The notes beneath the pieces are model-generated. The model made no database searches. It saw only the letters and a list, made by a program, of their open reading frames with translations, and had not been told where the DNA came from. From NCBI GenBank assembly GCA_020744425.1, contig JAGMUV010000025.1:558001-622000 (forward strand): 64,000 nucleotides of DNA. The letters run 5' to 3'. Origin of the DNA: Dactylonectria macrodidyma. Its lineage: Eukaryota > Ascomycota > Sordariomycetes > Hypocreales > Nectriaceae. Shown piece after piece: positions 23,330 through 35,071 of the stretch (positions are counted from its first letter, which is position 1; each line of letters opens with the position of its first letter). The position numbers and the translations under genes were made by a program.

Positions 23330-24812
23330 ATGGCGTCTCCCAGCTACTCTGACCTGCCCGAGGTCTACAGCCAGACCAATGCGAGCCCATCAAAATTACC
23401 TCCCGTGAGCGCGACGACGAGTCTTCCCGAGGCGTATGGCCAGCGCGAGCGGGACCCATCGCAGTTACCACATGCAACCGACACGACGTACCTGCCCGAG
23501 GTCATAGAGGGACCAAAACCGTATTACGAAGTTCCCGACGAAAAGGTAAAAGAAAATGGCGATACTTTGGTCGAACGCAGAATATGGGGCATGAAGAGGA
23601 AGACATTCTTCATTTTGCTCGTAGTTGTTGCAGTCGTCGTCATTGGTGGTGCTGTCGGCGGTGCTGTCGGAGCGACTATGGGCAATGGCGGTTCTGAGTC
23701 CAGTATAAGTTCAGACGACACAGCCCCGACCACGAGCGGCAGTTCGCCGACATCTACCAATTCGGCGTCTATCTTGCCAGACTCCCAACTCTCCAGTGTC
23801 AACTGGACCGACACCAATGGCTACGACCATTACTATGTATTTTACCAGACAAACGACAAGCAAATTATCAACTCCATATGGGATTCCGAGAATAAAACCT
23901 GGGAAGCACGAAGCCTTTCAGCTAGCCTGGACTCCTCCGGCGTTACTATCAGCATCCACACCGGAACATCAATTGCAGCGGTAGCTTGGAATGCTCCGAA
24001 TGACGACTGGAATATCAGAGTCTATGTTCTCCGGATCGATAATGCCATCATCGAGCTGACCACAGATGACTCTACCGTTGGAGCGTCATGGAAGCAAGGC
24101 GGCCTTGGGACGAACAAATTATTCGCAGCCGAGGGTTCAAACCTGGCGGCATGGCACCCGAATGTCGGAAACTCTACGTGGCATCCAGAAACCGCACTGC
24201 TGTGGCAAGACGACGAGCAAGACGTACAGCTTTCAATAGGCGGCGGAAATTGGAATGAGGGTGGGACCGTCACGCAAGCTATGAACTCAACCGGCCTCGG
24301 CATAACCGCCATCCAGGGGATCCCAAGGCCAGAAGAGATTAGGTGGAGGGTATTCTATGACAGTTCCGACAAGCTGAGGGCGCAATTGATTCCTACGGAC
24401 TTGAACCTAGACGAGACAAAGTCGAGTAGGTTTTGCTCACTGCATAACCTGCGAAATGATATTAACATTTGATCTAGGCGCAATACGAAGCGATCTTCCT
24501 CAAGATGCGACCAGCAATTACGCCGTTCTTTGTATCAACGAGATTGATATTCTAGCCGTCAACCTCGGAAGCGATGGAAATCTGGTTGGTCGATACTCCG
24601 ACAACAGCATTTGGTCCGACGATTATGCACCAACCTTACACGGTTCCCCAAGTGGTATCTCCTCAAGTTCAAACTTCACTGCCATCTCAGCTCACGCTGG
24701 CAGGAGAGTATATGGAATTGTGGATGGAGAGATTCATGAGTGGAAGTTCAGCGATGATACCCCGATGGACTGGACATATGTCGGTCAAGTGAACACGACA
24801 GTGTCAAATTAA
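23330..24812 (+). CDS. Membrane-anchored fucose-lectin-like protein
   Basis: About 476 aa, two exons (23330-24425 and 24478-24812) joined across a 52-bp GTAGGT...TCTAG intron. Residues 1-87 are cytosolic-type with three loose repeats of SQLP/DLPEVY, TSLPEAYGQ and TYLPEVIEG. A single transmembrane helix at about 93-115 (FFILLVVVAVVVIGG) follows basic residues, so type II topology is likely. After a Ser/Thr-rich stalk comes a domain with repeating strands such as WTDTNGYDHYYVFYQ and WGNxT-like elements. This resembles the six-bladed fungal fucose-specific lectin fold. The domain assignment is by pattern and moderately sure. A role in surface glycan binding or adhesion is inference. No secretion signal other than the anchor is seen. 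Confidence 0.72.
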
Positions 24813-25478
24813 AAATTAGTAAAATTATTATAAATAGAGTTCTTGATACCCATTGTCGTCTAAGATTTCACGCCTTACTTTCGCTCCCCACATCTGTTAG
24901 GAACCCCAATTTTGAATGGGCTCATCGTCTAAAGCTCCAAACGTACAAGATGGTGGAATCATCAACGTAGGACGCCAGTAAATATGTGGACGTAAAATTT
25001 TAAAAATAATCAAGACAGTGAAGATATGAGTTTAGGGTTATTCTCAATTCACTACAAGACTGGCTCCCTTTTTATTATCTGGAAAAGCCAGGAATATAGG
25101 ACAGATCTGACACCCTGCCTTGGGTAGCCATGCTTGAGTGTTGACCACGCATCAGCTAGATTGAGGCTGCGGCCGCCCGAAGGCGAAAGAAGAGTCGTTT
25201 CAATTACCGGTGTGGAAAATATCTCATTGACATTTGAGTGTGCTATGCCCATCTGTTGCGGCCCTAAGGTTGACGAAACTTGTGGCTGTGCTTTAGATCA
25301 ATATTGTGACACAATCGCCATCTTACGAGAATGCACTTCTTTAACATTCACGGCCAAATATGGCCAATTCGTGGTTTGTTTTAATGTTTCGATAATTCAA
25401 GCACATATGGACCGATTAATTCCATTGTCGGCGTAGAAAACTGCGATATCGTGCCTAGTTCCTGCCACGTCCAACAGC
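24813..25478. other. Convergent intergenic region
   Basis: Lies between the 3' ends of the lectin-like gene and the minus-strand zinc-cluster gene. AT-rich from 24813 to 25020. No gene seen. Confidence 0.45.
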
Positions 25479-26038
25479 TCAATGGCCCCTTATTGCTCCT
25501 AGCATCCCTGAGCCCTTCCTAGACCGCCCAACACCAAGTGCAACACGAACCTGGACCTGAAATGTGTCGTCAGAATGGCCTACTTCAAATCTTGGCGGTG
25601 ACTTTGTGATCGTCAGGGCGTTATTTGCATATTCGGCATCCTTGAGACTCCTAATGAGGCATTCTGCTGTCCCTTGATTTATAGTTAGTGGTGAGTCGCC
25701 ACTCGTCCTCTGACTGACAACCGCATCTTGCACATAAATCCCTTGTTTCTGTCTGCATCGACCTGTTGCGGCAAACCGGGCTGCTTTTCTCGCCTCCGCC
25801 GGTACTTTGCGAATTTTGTGATGCGTGGGTATAGGTCCCTTGGGAATCGTCGGCTTTGGAAAGGTACAGTCCACGTTAGACCGCAAACATCTAGTGCAAG
25901 GAGCTGTCCCATCACACTGGGGATGCGATGGATTTCGACATCAGTGACACAAACGTCTCACATACAGTTTATATGTACGCAGGCTCTAACCTTGACTTGC
26001 CGGGAGTGACATCGGTCACAAGCTTTCTTGACGGTCAT
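25479..26038 (-). CDS. Truncated Zn2Cys6 protein
   Basis: Two exons on the minus strand, 26038-25991 and 25916-25479, with a 74-bp intron (GTTAGA...CCCAG). The spliced start MTVKKACDRCHSRQVK joins CDGTAPCTRCLRSNVDC, giving cysteines 7, 10, 17, 23, 26 and 33 in the canonical Zn2Cys6 spacing. A basic PIPTHHKIRKV stretch follows. The frame ends after about 161 aa and no middle homology region can be found before the next gene, whereas family members usually have 500-900 aa. It could be a relic, a gene with further introns I cannot see, or a short DNA-binding competitor. The zinc cluster is clear and the length is unresolved. Confidence 0.6.
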
Positions 26039-27844
26039 CAAGAATTTTGTCGGAGGGCTTGCTGGTGAGTTATGTGACAAGTTAGGAGGGATTGAAACAC
26101 TTGCCTCTCCATTGGTCATGGTGAGGCAAAAGTCAACAATATCTTAATCGGCGAGGAGTGTGGTTTCTGTGTTGAAAGATGAGGACACCGAAAGTCGCTG
26201 ACTTTCACTCTGAGAGGGGATGTTGAAGCCAGGCAACTGATTAAAGAGCAAAACGGGACTCAAAATGATTCGTCAAAGGGCCATGAAGTCCAGTCACTGT
26301 CGTTACTCATAACAAAATTCTCGGTCTATCATGAAGCGGGGGACGAACTTTGAGACCTTGGCCCCTGACTACGTCTCCACTTATCCACGAGCCACGGCAG
26401 TTGAGCCGCTGACATAAGTTATCCTCTGGCGGAAAGCGGAGAGGCCAGAGAGGCCAAGCTAGCGAGTTTCTTCACTTTTTTACGGAGTACAAGGACGCAT
26501 CCACAAGGATTATGAAGCTGCAATTTTTACGTTAATCCACGACTCCATTTTTATCCCACTGTAATGCCAAGTAATTGTCATTTGTGCGGATTGAGTTGGA
26601 GGCTGTGGCTGTGATGCAGAGCCAAGCCTAAGAATACTCGTTGATGTCAGGCCCACACTTGACAATAGAATACCATTTTCCGTTTCTCGTTTCTCATTTT
26701 TTCTTTCAAACAATAACACAACATAGAATGAGATAGGTAGGATAAGGATTTGATGACTAAAATATTTCGATGACAGTGATGTAAGGAAAAACAACTGTAG
26801 AAGACTATGCCGTGAAGCTGAACAATCGAAAAGCCTACCCTATACTGCGGTGACAGCAGGAAGATGTGTCGGGTGACGCCATAACTTCATCACAGCATCT
26901 GATCACACGTTGGAAATCATAAGAGCGATCATGAAGAGACGTATTTTCTACACCGAACTGGTGACGAGCCACTCTTTCCTTTCAGCCGTTAAGAGCAGAA
27001 ATGGGTGATCCCCAGAAGACTAATGAGACACTCTATCTGAACATCACCAATCATCCTGCGGTCTCCACTCAAGACATGTCTGACGACATTATTCTTTCGC
27101 TCCTCCATTTCCTTTTCTTCGTCACTTGAGTTGTTGATTCCCTTTGGAACTCATCTCCCATTGGATTTACCAAGAACTCCTATCGTAGTTGTCCGTGCTT
27201 GAAACGGCTTTTTTAAAGTGGCTTGCGAAGCAGCAAGACCTGAAAGTCAACAGGCTGGACTGGAGGATGGGAGCTTCGTAATAGCTCGGCAATTTCTGGA
27301 TTTAGAACACTAGTGTATTAGAAGTCGAGCTCATATTGTTGCCCGGTACTCAATTGGAATTTGCATGGTGGAACAGACCACATTAGTGTCTAAGCATCGC
27401 TTTGCCGGAGGATCTTGTAGTTTCCGGAACATTTCCCAATTAGGAAAGGCCCGCTTTCACAGCCGCCTCACTGTCCATTTACCCAATCAACGTGGAGTTG
27501 AAGCCAAGAAAAGCTCCGTCGGCTTGATGGCAGTCCGCAGCCATCATAGTTGATCCATGAGTTTGACCATCCTGGAGCAGCTGGGTTACCTAAATTAGAG
27601 AGCCACTTTATAAGCTTCTATGTTATGGGTACGACGTACGTTTATCGCTTTTACGAGTGCATCGTGTCATTGACATGGCGGCGTGTGTGGCTCAGCATAC
27701 CACATACGTGGTGAGGTTTCTTGGCAAGGCGTTGTTCAGCAATTGTAGAAAACATATTAAATAGATTTCACGCTCCTACTTTTGAGAATTGAGGCATCAA
27801 AACTATCATTACCTGCCTACTCACACCATTCGAGACCTTCCATT
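26039..27844. other. 1.8-kb region without supported gene
   Basis: No convincing gene on either strand. Short open frames at 26510-26794 and 27365-27553 lack domain-like sequence. The right end should hold the promoter of the ferric reductase. Confidence 0.45.
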
Positions 27845-29785
27845 ATGCTGATGCTAGAAACTCAGCCATATTCCGCAATCAATTTCTCACACGACTTGCC
27901 CCTCCACTCTTTCACCATGAAAGAATCTCTCAGGGCTGCTGCTATCTTCATTCTTCTGGCTGTATCAGGCGGCCTGGTTCTTGGATTGACATATGCGCCA
28001 TGTTATGCCACGTTGTGCCCAGAGGATTACTTCCCTCTGGAGACAAGACTGCACTTGGCGGCATTTTATGGTCTGCTGATGATGATGGCCTGCATGCTTC
28101 TCACGAGGGCTTCTATCAAGTCTGTACGATCATTGAGTGGACTTCATCTCACACCTGTGCTGCCCATCCTTGGCAAGCGTATATCTCTTGGTGGTTTGGT
28201 CACTTCAATATCGATCATCATGGCCACGGTTGCCACTGCCGGCTTCTGGCTCCCTGCCCAGCTTGACTTCTGGGCAGAGAGAACAGATCCACTTGAATGG
28301 ACTTCAGCAAAGATAACGCTCACCATCACTGGCGTGACAGGGCACTACGCCGATATTCTCCTTGGGCTGTTGCTGATCCCAGTTTCACGACATAGTTTGG
28401 TTGGTCGAGTTTTTGAGCTACATCAAAGCTCGTTGCTGGCTGCGCATAAGCTCATAGCATACCTTTTTCTCGTCGCAACGCTGGCGCATGGAGGCGCCTA
28501 TGCCGTAAGTGTGCCAATGTTCGCAACCTCTATCACTTTGTTAACCAACCCTTAGGCCTATGCACTTGATCCAAACAGCGAAGGCGACCTAGCCAAAGAA
28601 GAAGCGTTCGCCACTGGAAATCCAGCCATGACTCTTGCAGAGAGCAAAAAAAGAAGTTCATGGTACACCAATACCACATATACTGGTGCTGCCACGCTCG
28701 GTTTCATGATTATAATCACACTCACAGCGCTCCCCTTTGTGCGACGACGGTTTTATAATGTGTTTTACTACTGTCACATTTTCACTGGCATCTGCATCTT
28801 CGTGGGAGCATGCCTCCACGCTAGCACTGACTTTTATCTTCTTTTGCCTGGTATTTTCCTATGGGTGGTCGATTGGGGCCTACGCCTCTTTGGAGGAACG
28901 AAAGCCAACGGCCTACATAAAAAGGTTCTGGCAAGCGGAGAGGATGCTGGAAACGACTGGTTCAGAATTTCGCTTCCCGGCATGCCAAGAGCTACATACA
29001 ATGAGCATTCCGATACGACATGTATCGAAATGGCTGAGATCTGTGGTTCCCCTCTGACATGTTACTATCTCAACGTCCCTGGCATCAGCAAGATTCAGAA
29101 CCATGCCTTTACCGCAGCGATACCAGAGTCGGCGAGTTCTGGTCCGGTCTTCCTTTTTCAAAGATCACAGCGAAAGAGCGGAGAGGCTCTTGAGAAAGAG
29201 TGGACTTGGAAACTGGCAGCGAAGCTTTCTGGTTCCAGAGGAGAAGACGGGTTGGAGGTGCGGGTGGAAGGCCCATACCGACCGACCGACATGCGATTCC
29301 AGACAGCATCTCACATTATCTGCGTGGTTGGTGGTACTGGAGTCACAGGAGCTTTTAGTCTCGCCTTCTGGTGGCTCAAGACACGAGCGATGGAGCCGAA
29401 CACTAGATTCACCCTTATATGGACTATACGGGAGAGAAGGATGGCCGATCTCAAGGAATGGCATCAGCTTGAAGAGTTTTCTGTGGCAGTCTCAAACCTG
29501 ACTCTGGTGGCACATGTGAGCTCTGAAGATGGAAGGTTGGACCCTTCTACCCACATTCGGCAGCTGCTTTGGCCCAGCCAGGAGGCCACTGGCTTAGGTA
29601 GGGCTAAGGCTGGCCAAACTGAAGCAACGACGGCTTGGATTTACAGCTCAGGACCAGACAGCCTGATCCAAGCTACTGAGGCTGCTTGTGTTGAGGCAAG
29701 AAGAGAGATGAGGGGCTCGGCTAGAAATGCGGGCAATGTGGTTCTGCCAAAATTAGACTGGTATATGGCCAAATGGGAGGTTTAG
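27845..29785 (+). CDS. Ferric reductase transmembrane component
   Basis: Flavocytochrome of the FRE/NOX superfamily that moves electrons from NADPH via FAD and heme across the membrane to reduce iron or copper outside. Two exons, 27845-28504 and 28556-29785, separated by a 51-bp intron (GTAAGT...CTTAG), give 629 aa. An internal start at 27917 with CACCATG context would give 605 aa. Six to seven helices lie in the first half. The two heme-binding helix pairs show H-x13-H spacing in AHKLIAYLFLVATLAH and CHIFTGICIFVGACLH. The C-terminal half has VEGPYRP and the NADPH motif VVGGTGVTGA. The usual FAD motif HPFT/S reads NHAFT, a deviation. It is not adjacent to siderophore or oxidase genes. Family call firm, metal substrate unproven. 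Confidence 0.88.
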
Positions 29786-31163
29786 GCTCCATCTATCCAC
29801 ACAGGCTTCGGTGTGGTTTCCTATCAGAGGGGAGATATAGCGAGACTCCCACCAAACGAAACAAGATATCGAAATTTGGCATGGAGCAATGTTAGTTGAG
29901 TTATTACTTCAGGCTTAAGTACACGAGACGAATAGACAATTACAGGTATAACATGCCTCGTATTCCTGTACATTCTGATGCTATAAAATTACCTTGCCAT
30001 CCTAATCTTCCTGCCCTGAAGCTATGAATATCTCTCTGCACTTAAGTATCTATGTCACCGCGACGCCTCAAGAATACCTCAGCATGTACGGATGGGGACG
30101 GCGGGAATAATTAAAGCATCGGTACGCTCACGGCACTCCTCATTTTGATGTGGGTATTTCCAACAAGAACGATTGAAAGTGCGGCTTTCGAAAGTCAAAT
30201 CTTAATGTTGCGAGATCAAATTTGAAAGCACAAATGTGTGCTTGTTTGTGCGGCATTGTTTGGCGAGGCCTGTTCCAGCCCAGCAAAGTTGAGGCGTCAG
30301 ATAGACATGTGAATGCGTGCCCAGTGCCGCTGCTTCAGTTTTTGCTGTCTTAGATTAAACGAAATTTACTCTTGCCACACGCTGTTTGAACTGAAAAGTT
30401 GGCTTCACAAGGTTTTACACGAAGCCAATATATCTCTGTAACGTTCAGACTTAGTCCTTAAGGGAAAGAATGCATCGTATATACTAATGATACCCAATAT
30501 AAAGTAGATTACTAATAAAAATGCCACATTATTATTAAATTATAAAATAAAAAATATAGAAATATGGCTATAGAGTGAACTGACTTAGGCTATAAGTTAT
30601 AATAATAAACTGAATTTTATGAAGTAACACTGAAGACATAGAGTAACTGATGCTCTAAGGCGTGTGGTGTTTTTCTGCCACCCCTTGGTAGTAGAATACG
30701 CATCTCAACCTATTGGTGCAGCTCCATATTGATCTTTCCCTGTTTCTATGATACGCTTTCCTTGATTTTTGGCTATCTACCCCGCCAGAAGCGCGGAGAA
30801 TATGCCTCATCGATCGGTATCCATACAAGGAGTTGAGGTGGACCTCGCTTGGAAGGACATACCCACCAAATATTGTTGAACCAGGGTGTTGCATGCGTAT
30901 CGAGACCAACAGTTGGTTCATGTGGGTCTGATGGCATGATACGGCTATATGTTCCGCGTTCCCCGGTAGCACAGAGCGGTTCTTGATTTGCTGCTCCGAA
31001 TATCACAAAAAGATCATACGACGTAAAGGCGAAGTAGTAGTTGAGGGGGATCGCGTTGAAAGTGGGGAACGCCGTCCCCTCTTTAAGCACTCTGTGTTCG
31101 CACAGATCCGGAATCAAAGCTTCTACTCAGACCACACAATACCTACTTGAATCAGCAATCAAC
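29786..31163. other. Intergenic with AT-rich MITE-like copy
   Basis: No gene is supported. Positions about 30470-30640 are strongly AT-rich and belong to the element listed at 30454-30694. The remainder up to 31163 is presumed promoter of the methyltransferase gene. Confidence 0.5.
30454..30694. mobile_element. MITE-like element, copy A
   Basis: The right end reads GCTCTAAGGCGTGTGGTGTT followed by TTTCTGCCACCCCTTGGTAGTAG. It aligns with the right ends at 56.46 kb and 62.42 kb. The left end (AGTCCTTAAGGGAAAGAATG) is a diverged version of the GTCCTCCGGGCGAAGGAAAA ends of those copies. The interior is AT-rich without coding capacity. Limits are approximate. Confidence 0.55.
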
Positions 31164-32326
31164 ATGGGTGACAGTGCTCGTGCCGCCGATGCCCCGGCAG
31201 CATCAAACGGCCAAAACCGGGATGAGGTTCTGGCTGCCCCGCCAGCAATGCTTGCTCCAACTCATTGGGAGGTGAGTGAATATTGACATACTCTTCAAGG
31301 CCTTGAATGAATAACTGACGACGGATATTGTAGAATAATGAAGGCGAAGAGGATGCAAGCGAAGCTGACTCCTCCTTCGGTGATGACAATGGGAGCTCGA
31401 CGGCCTCATTAAGCTCCAGCATCCTTGAGTACCGAGTCATCAACGGCCGCACTTATCATGCTGAGCGAGGCGACGCTCAATACTGGGCATCTAATGATGC
31501 AAAAGCAAACGAGTCGCTTGATGTCATTCACCACACGTCAACCCTCCTCCTCAATGGCAGGATGTTCCTCGCACCGCTGAAAAAAGACTCGCTCACCAAG
31601 GTCCTTGACATTGGAACTGGCACGGGTATCTGGGCTATAGATTTCGGAGATGAGTTCCCCGAGGCAGAAGTGGTGGGTACCGATGTATCGCCCATTCAGC
31701 CACTGTGGGTGCCGCCAAATGTCAAGTTTGAAATCGAAGACTTTACGCTAGACTGGACATTTCCCGATGACTCGGCTGACTACGTTCATATGCGGTTCTT
31801 GTATGGGAGTGTCCCTGATTGGGCCGCATTGTATAAAAGGGCATACAGAGTTTGCAAGCCTGGTGGCTGGGTAGAAAGCCACGAGGGTGACCCTATGGGT
31901 TACAGCGATGACGGTACACTCAAGGAAGGCAGTGCTCTTGCGGAATGGGGCAAGTTCTTCCACGAGGGAGGTAAGAAGCTGGGACGAGTCTTCACGCCTT
32001 TGCCTGGCGATTTACAGGAGAAAGGACTGAGGGAGGCTGGGTTTGTTGACATCCAGTTCAAGACATTCAAAGTGCCAGTGGGAGATTGGCCCAAAGATGA
32101 AACCTTGAAGGAGATAGGGAGATTCACTCAGTTGGGAGTAGAGACGGACGCGGAAGGCCACATCACCTTTATGGCCAACTTGCTCGATGGCTGGACTCAA
32201 GACAAGGTGGCACTATACTGTGTTCAGTTGCGCCGAGAGCTGAGGAACAAGAGAATCCATGCTTACTACCATCAGCGGGTCGTGTGGGGACGGAAACCTG
32301 AAGCCGTGCCACCTTCTGAGGCATAA
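31164..32326 (+). CDS. LaeA-like SAM-dependent methyltransferase
   Basis: Class I Rossmann methyltransferase of the fungal LaeA-like group, 366 aa, two exons (31164-31271 and 31334-32326) with a 62-bp intron (GTGAGT...TGTAG). The acidic N-terminus (NNEGEEDASEADSS) is followed by YRVINGRTYHAERGDAQYW, a signature region of this group. The SAM-binding motif I is VLDIGTGTGIWAIDFGDEFP (from about residue 126). Then come GTDVSPIQP, the motif II/III segments YVHMRFLYGS and CKPGGWVESHE. The methyl acceptor is unknown. Such proteins are common singletons in Hypocreales and are sometimes found near secondary metabolite genes, but none is adjacent here. Confidence 0.88.
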
Positions 32327-33011
32327 GGCAATATTCTTGCTCTGTATATGGGGAAGTTAGTCGGTTTCTGGCGTATCATTTTTGGATTCTGATTCGGGAC
32401 CCGAAACTGAATAACTGCTTCAGCTTGCTCATTCCATCTCGCCCTCAATTGATGCGACGTCAAGTCGGAATAAATTAAATGCTCCTAGAACTATTTTGAA
32501 ACTATACGAGCCATGCACTATTGAGCCCTTGAAATCGCCGACGCTGCAACGCTCCAAGACTTATCTGTCACAAGGAGCCATCTTGCTCAAGTACTGGTTC
32601 AAACCAAAAGTTTTCCTACACTGTACATTCCTAGAGTGAAATGGTTGCTGGGAGGTGGAGCGGGGTTCATCAGACCATCGAGTGTCCAATTCTAGCTTGC
32701 AAATTTGCGTATGTAATGAGTATTATTGCCAATTAGCTGCTGCTTGCCACTGCCTTTGGAACAGTAACTGGGTCAGGTCCCGTCGGCCTATTGTTCGCCG
32801 TGGATCTTTGGAGAGTGCACTGGCCTAAATAGATACACTATGATGTGACGTTCGACCCTGTATGCCAAGAATGAGGCGCAGCTCCAGGCAGCTGAATAAC
32901 ATAGGTATCATATGATTAACCCCGCGCGAGGTTTATGGTTAAATACGGTCACAGCTAACATTAGTTCACCCAACACTGGTGAAGCGTTTGAGTCCTCCTA
33001 ACATCATCACT
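32327..33011. other. Intergenic
   Basis: No gene is supported. The interval separates two same-strand genes and must hold the 3' end of the first and the promoter of the second. Confidence 0.45.
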
Positions 33012-34232
33012 ATGCCCGTCACGGTATCCGTCGTCGACCACCCAGCTCGGCCCTGGCCAGTTTGGGCTCCGTATTTCCCCCAGGCCACAACCCCCAAAGG
33101 TCTTCTCAAAGAGGCCAGCCCTGAAGATTTCGCTCGCTGTAAGCGCATTCTCCAAAGCTCATTCTCAGACCGTACCCTTGAAGAGCATCGCACGTCAGCC
33201 TCGAAAAATGGCTTCGTTTGGGCTGCCTACGAAGCCTACAGCTACCACCATCATTTAACACTCCGCCCCGAGGATATCTGGTTCGCCATCATCGCGCAGC
33301 TAAGCTCCTACATCAACGCTAATGCTGAGAAACTACGTTCTTACTTTGTTGCACATGACGGGCAAAAGCATCTCTCGATCGAAATAGTGGAGGGTCCGAT
33401 ATTGGATGTGGACTTTGGGTATTTTGCTCAGCAGATGACACACTTGATCGCCGAGAACGTCAAGGATGCCGAGTTGCGCGCTTGGATCATGCCAAAATTT
33501 TCTACAACTACCGACACGGATCGCGTTACCGCCTCGGTCCTCTTTATGGGGGCAATGCAAAAGTACTTTTCGTACGAAGCTACTATAATCTGCGGTATCC
33601 CATCCGTAACACTACTTGGAGAGGTCACCGACTATGAAAACATTTTAGCGCGCCTGGACAAGCTCGAGCAGTTAGGCGACGAACCAACTCGATTTGCTAT
33701 CATGCTGAGACCGATCCTGCGCCGCATGATCCTGTCTTTCAGGGAGCCAACTAACCCAGAGGTCATCAGTTTCTGGAAAAAAATTGCGAACAAGTACGAC
33801 CTATGTGGCGACGAATCTTTGACCGGCTGGATCACCGCTTTTTGCTACTGGGACGCTCAAGGCAAAACTCGTTTCGGGAATACTCCGCCTGAGTTGGACT
33901 TTTATCTTGATGGAGTACGTTATCTCAAAGTCAAACTTGATGATGTGCCAGCCGGCTGCGTTACTGTGCCTGTGAAAGTTGTCGGTTATGGCAGGATCTA
34001 CCAATGCAGAATGCTAGCCGGTTCTCTCGGCATACAAGGTCTTCCAAAGAATTTGCCACAGGAACCGCCCGGCGAAATGCCGACTAAGGATGGTCAGCCA
34101 GCTCTTACACGGATCAGGCCAGTCACGGGATGGGTGATGTACGAAACTAAGTCAGATCCGAAGGGCATATGGAAATTCATTTCTTTTTGGAGACAATGCG
34201 GTGGGACCGTCGGAGAGGAAAGACGAGAATGA
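33012..34232 (+). CDS. DUF4419 domain protein
   Basis: Single-exon gene, 406 aa from the ATG at 33012; an upstream GTG in frame is not a credible start. The sequence carries segments typical of the DUF4419 family: YEAYSYHHHLTLRPEDIWFAI and AQLSSYINANAEKLRSYFV near residues 70-120, and ITAFCYWD and a VPVKV strand in the C-terminal half. No catalytic residues are known for the family that I could check, so no biochemical role can be given. There is no signal peptide or membrane segment. Neighbouring genes give no functional hint. Confidence 0.75.
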   Translation: MPVTVSVVDHPARPWPVWAPYFPQATTPKGLLKEASPEDFARCKRILQSSFSDRTLEEHRTSASKNGFVWAAYEAYSYHHHLTLRPEDIWFAIIAQLSSYINANAEKLRSYFVAHDGQKHLSIEIVEGPILDVDFGYFAQQMTHLIAENVKDAELRAWIMPKFSTTTDTDRVTASVLFMGAMQKYFSYEATIICGIPSVTLLGEVTDYENILARLDKLEQLGDEPTRFAIMLRPILRRMILSFREPTNPEVISFWKKIANKYDLCGDESLTGWITAFCYWDAQGKTRFGNTPPELDFYLDGVRYLKVKLDDVPAGCVTVPVKVVGYGRIYQCRMLAGSLGIQGLPKNLPQEPPGEMPTKDGQPALTRIRPVTGWVMYETKSDPKGIWKFISFWRQCGGTVGEERRE

Positions 34233-35071
34233 CGTTCCCAAGCAATCAGCTTGAATGAATCGCCATCACGCTTCAGACTTTGAATATAGTTGTATAATCC
34301 AGAATTCTCGGAACAGACTCTGAATTAGTCGGAGTAATGATCGATCACAGGCATTCTCTTATGTTTAATTTAGCTGTGGAAATAGATGAAGGGCTCAACA
34401 AAACGTCGCAGATGCTAGTTAGCCATGTATAAATTGACTAATTTAGGTAAAGCCAACAATTTGATGGGAGCAAGGTGCAGCTCATGAAATCTATTGAGGG
34501 GAAACCTGGGAACCATTATCGAAGATGAGGTTCTGCGCTGATTGATGGACAGGCTAACCTGTACGGTAGGTGTGGTGCGTCTGGCAAGGAGACTTGTCTC
34601 AGCTGCATTTTATGCAAGAGACGGTAGTGGCCAAATGGCGTGTGGGATGACGAATGGGAAAGACTGGGTCAAGATGCACTACTTTGACAATGTAAGTCGG
34701 TTACTACTGTGTGTAGATTTTCCACAGACTGAATTATTGTCTAGGACCCCTGCTACCATCGCCGGGTTAATGATAGGGATGTAATTACCCGAAGCCATAT
34801 TCAGAGTTCCAGGATGACAAAATTCGCCAAGGCAGACCATCAAGATCACGCGAGGAGAACTGGTTGGTTATAATCTATTATGTCACTCCATCCGCCGCTT
34901 ATTGGGGTCTAAAGATAGTTCAGGGCATGCTTGCAATTTAAGGGCATCTATCGCCAATAGAACCGAACTGGAATAATTGATGCATATATGAATGCCAATA
35001 ATTGGCTTTACAAGCAAGACGGGTCGTCGGGGGCCAAGTGACGCACTTACATTCCACCATGCCGAGGCATC
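34233..35071. other. Convergent intergenic region
   Basis: Between the 3' ends of the DUF4419 gene and the minus-strand regulator gene. Short open frames (34542-34784, 34992-35279) are not supported as genes; the second lies largely opposite the regulator exon. Confidence 0.45.
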
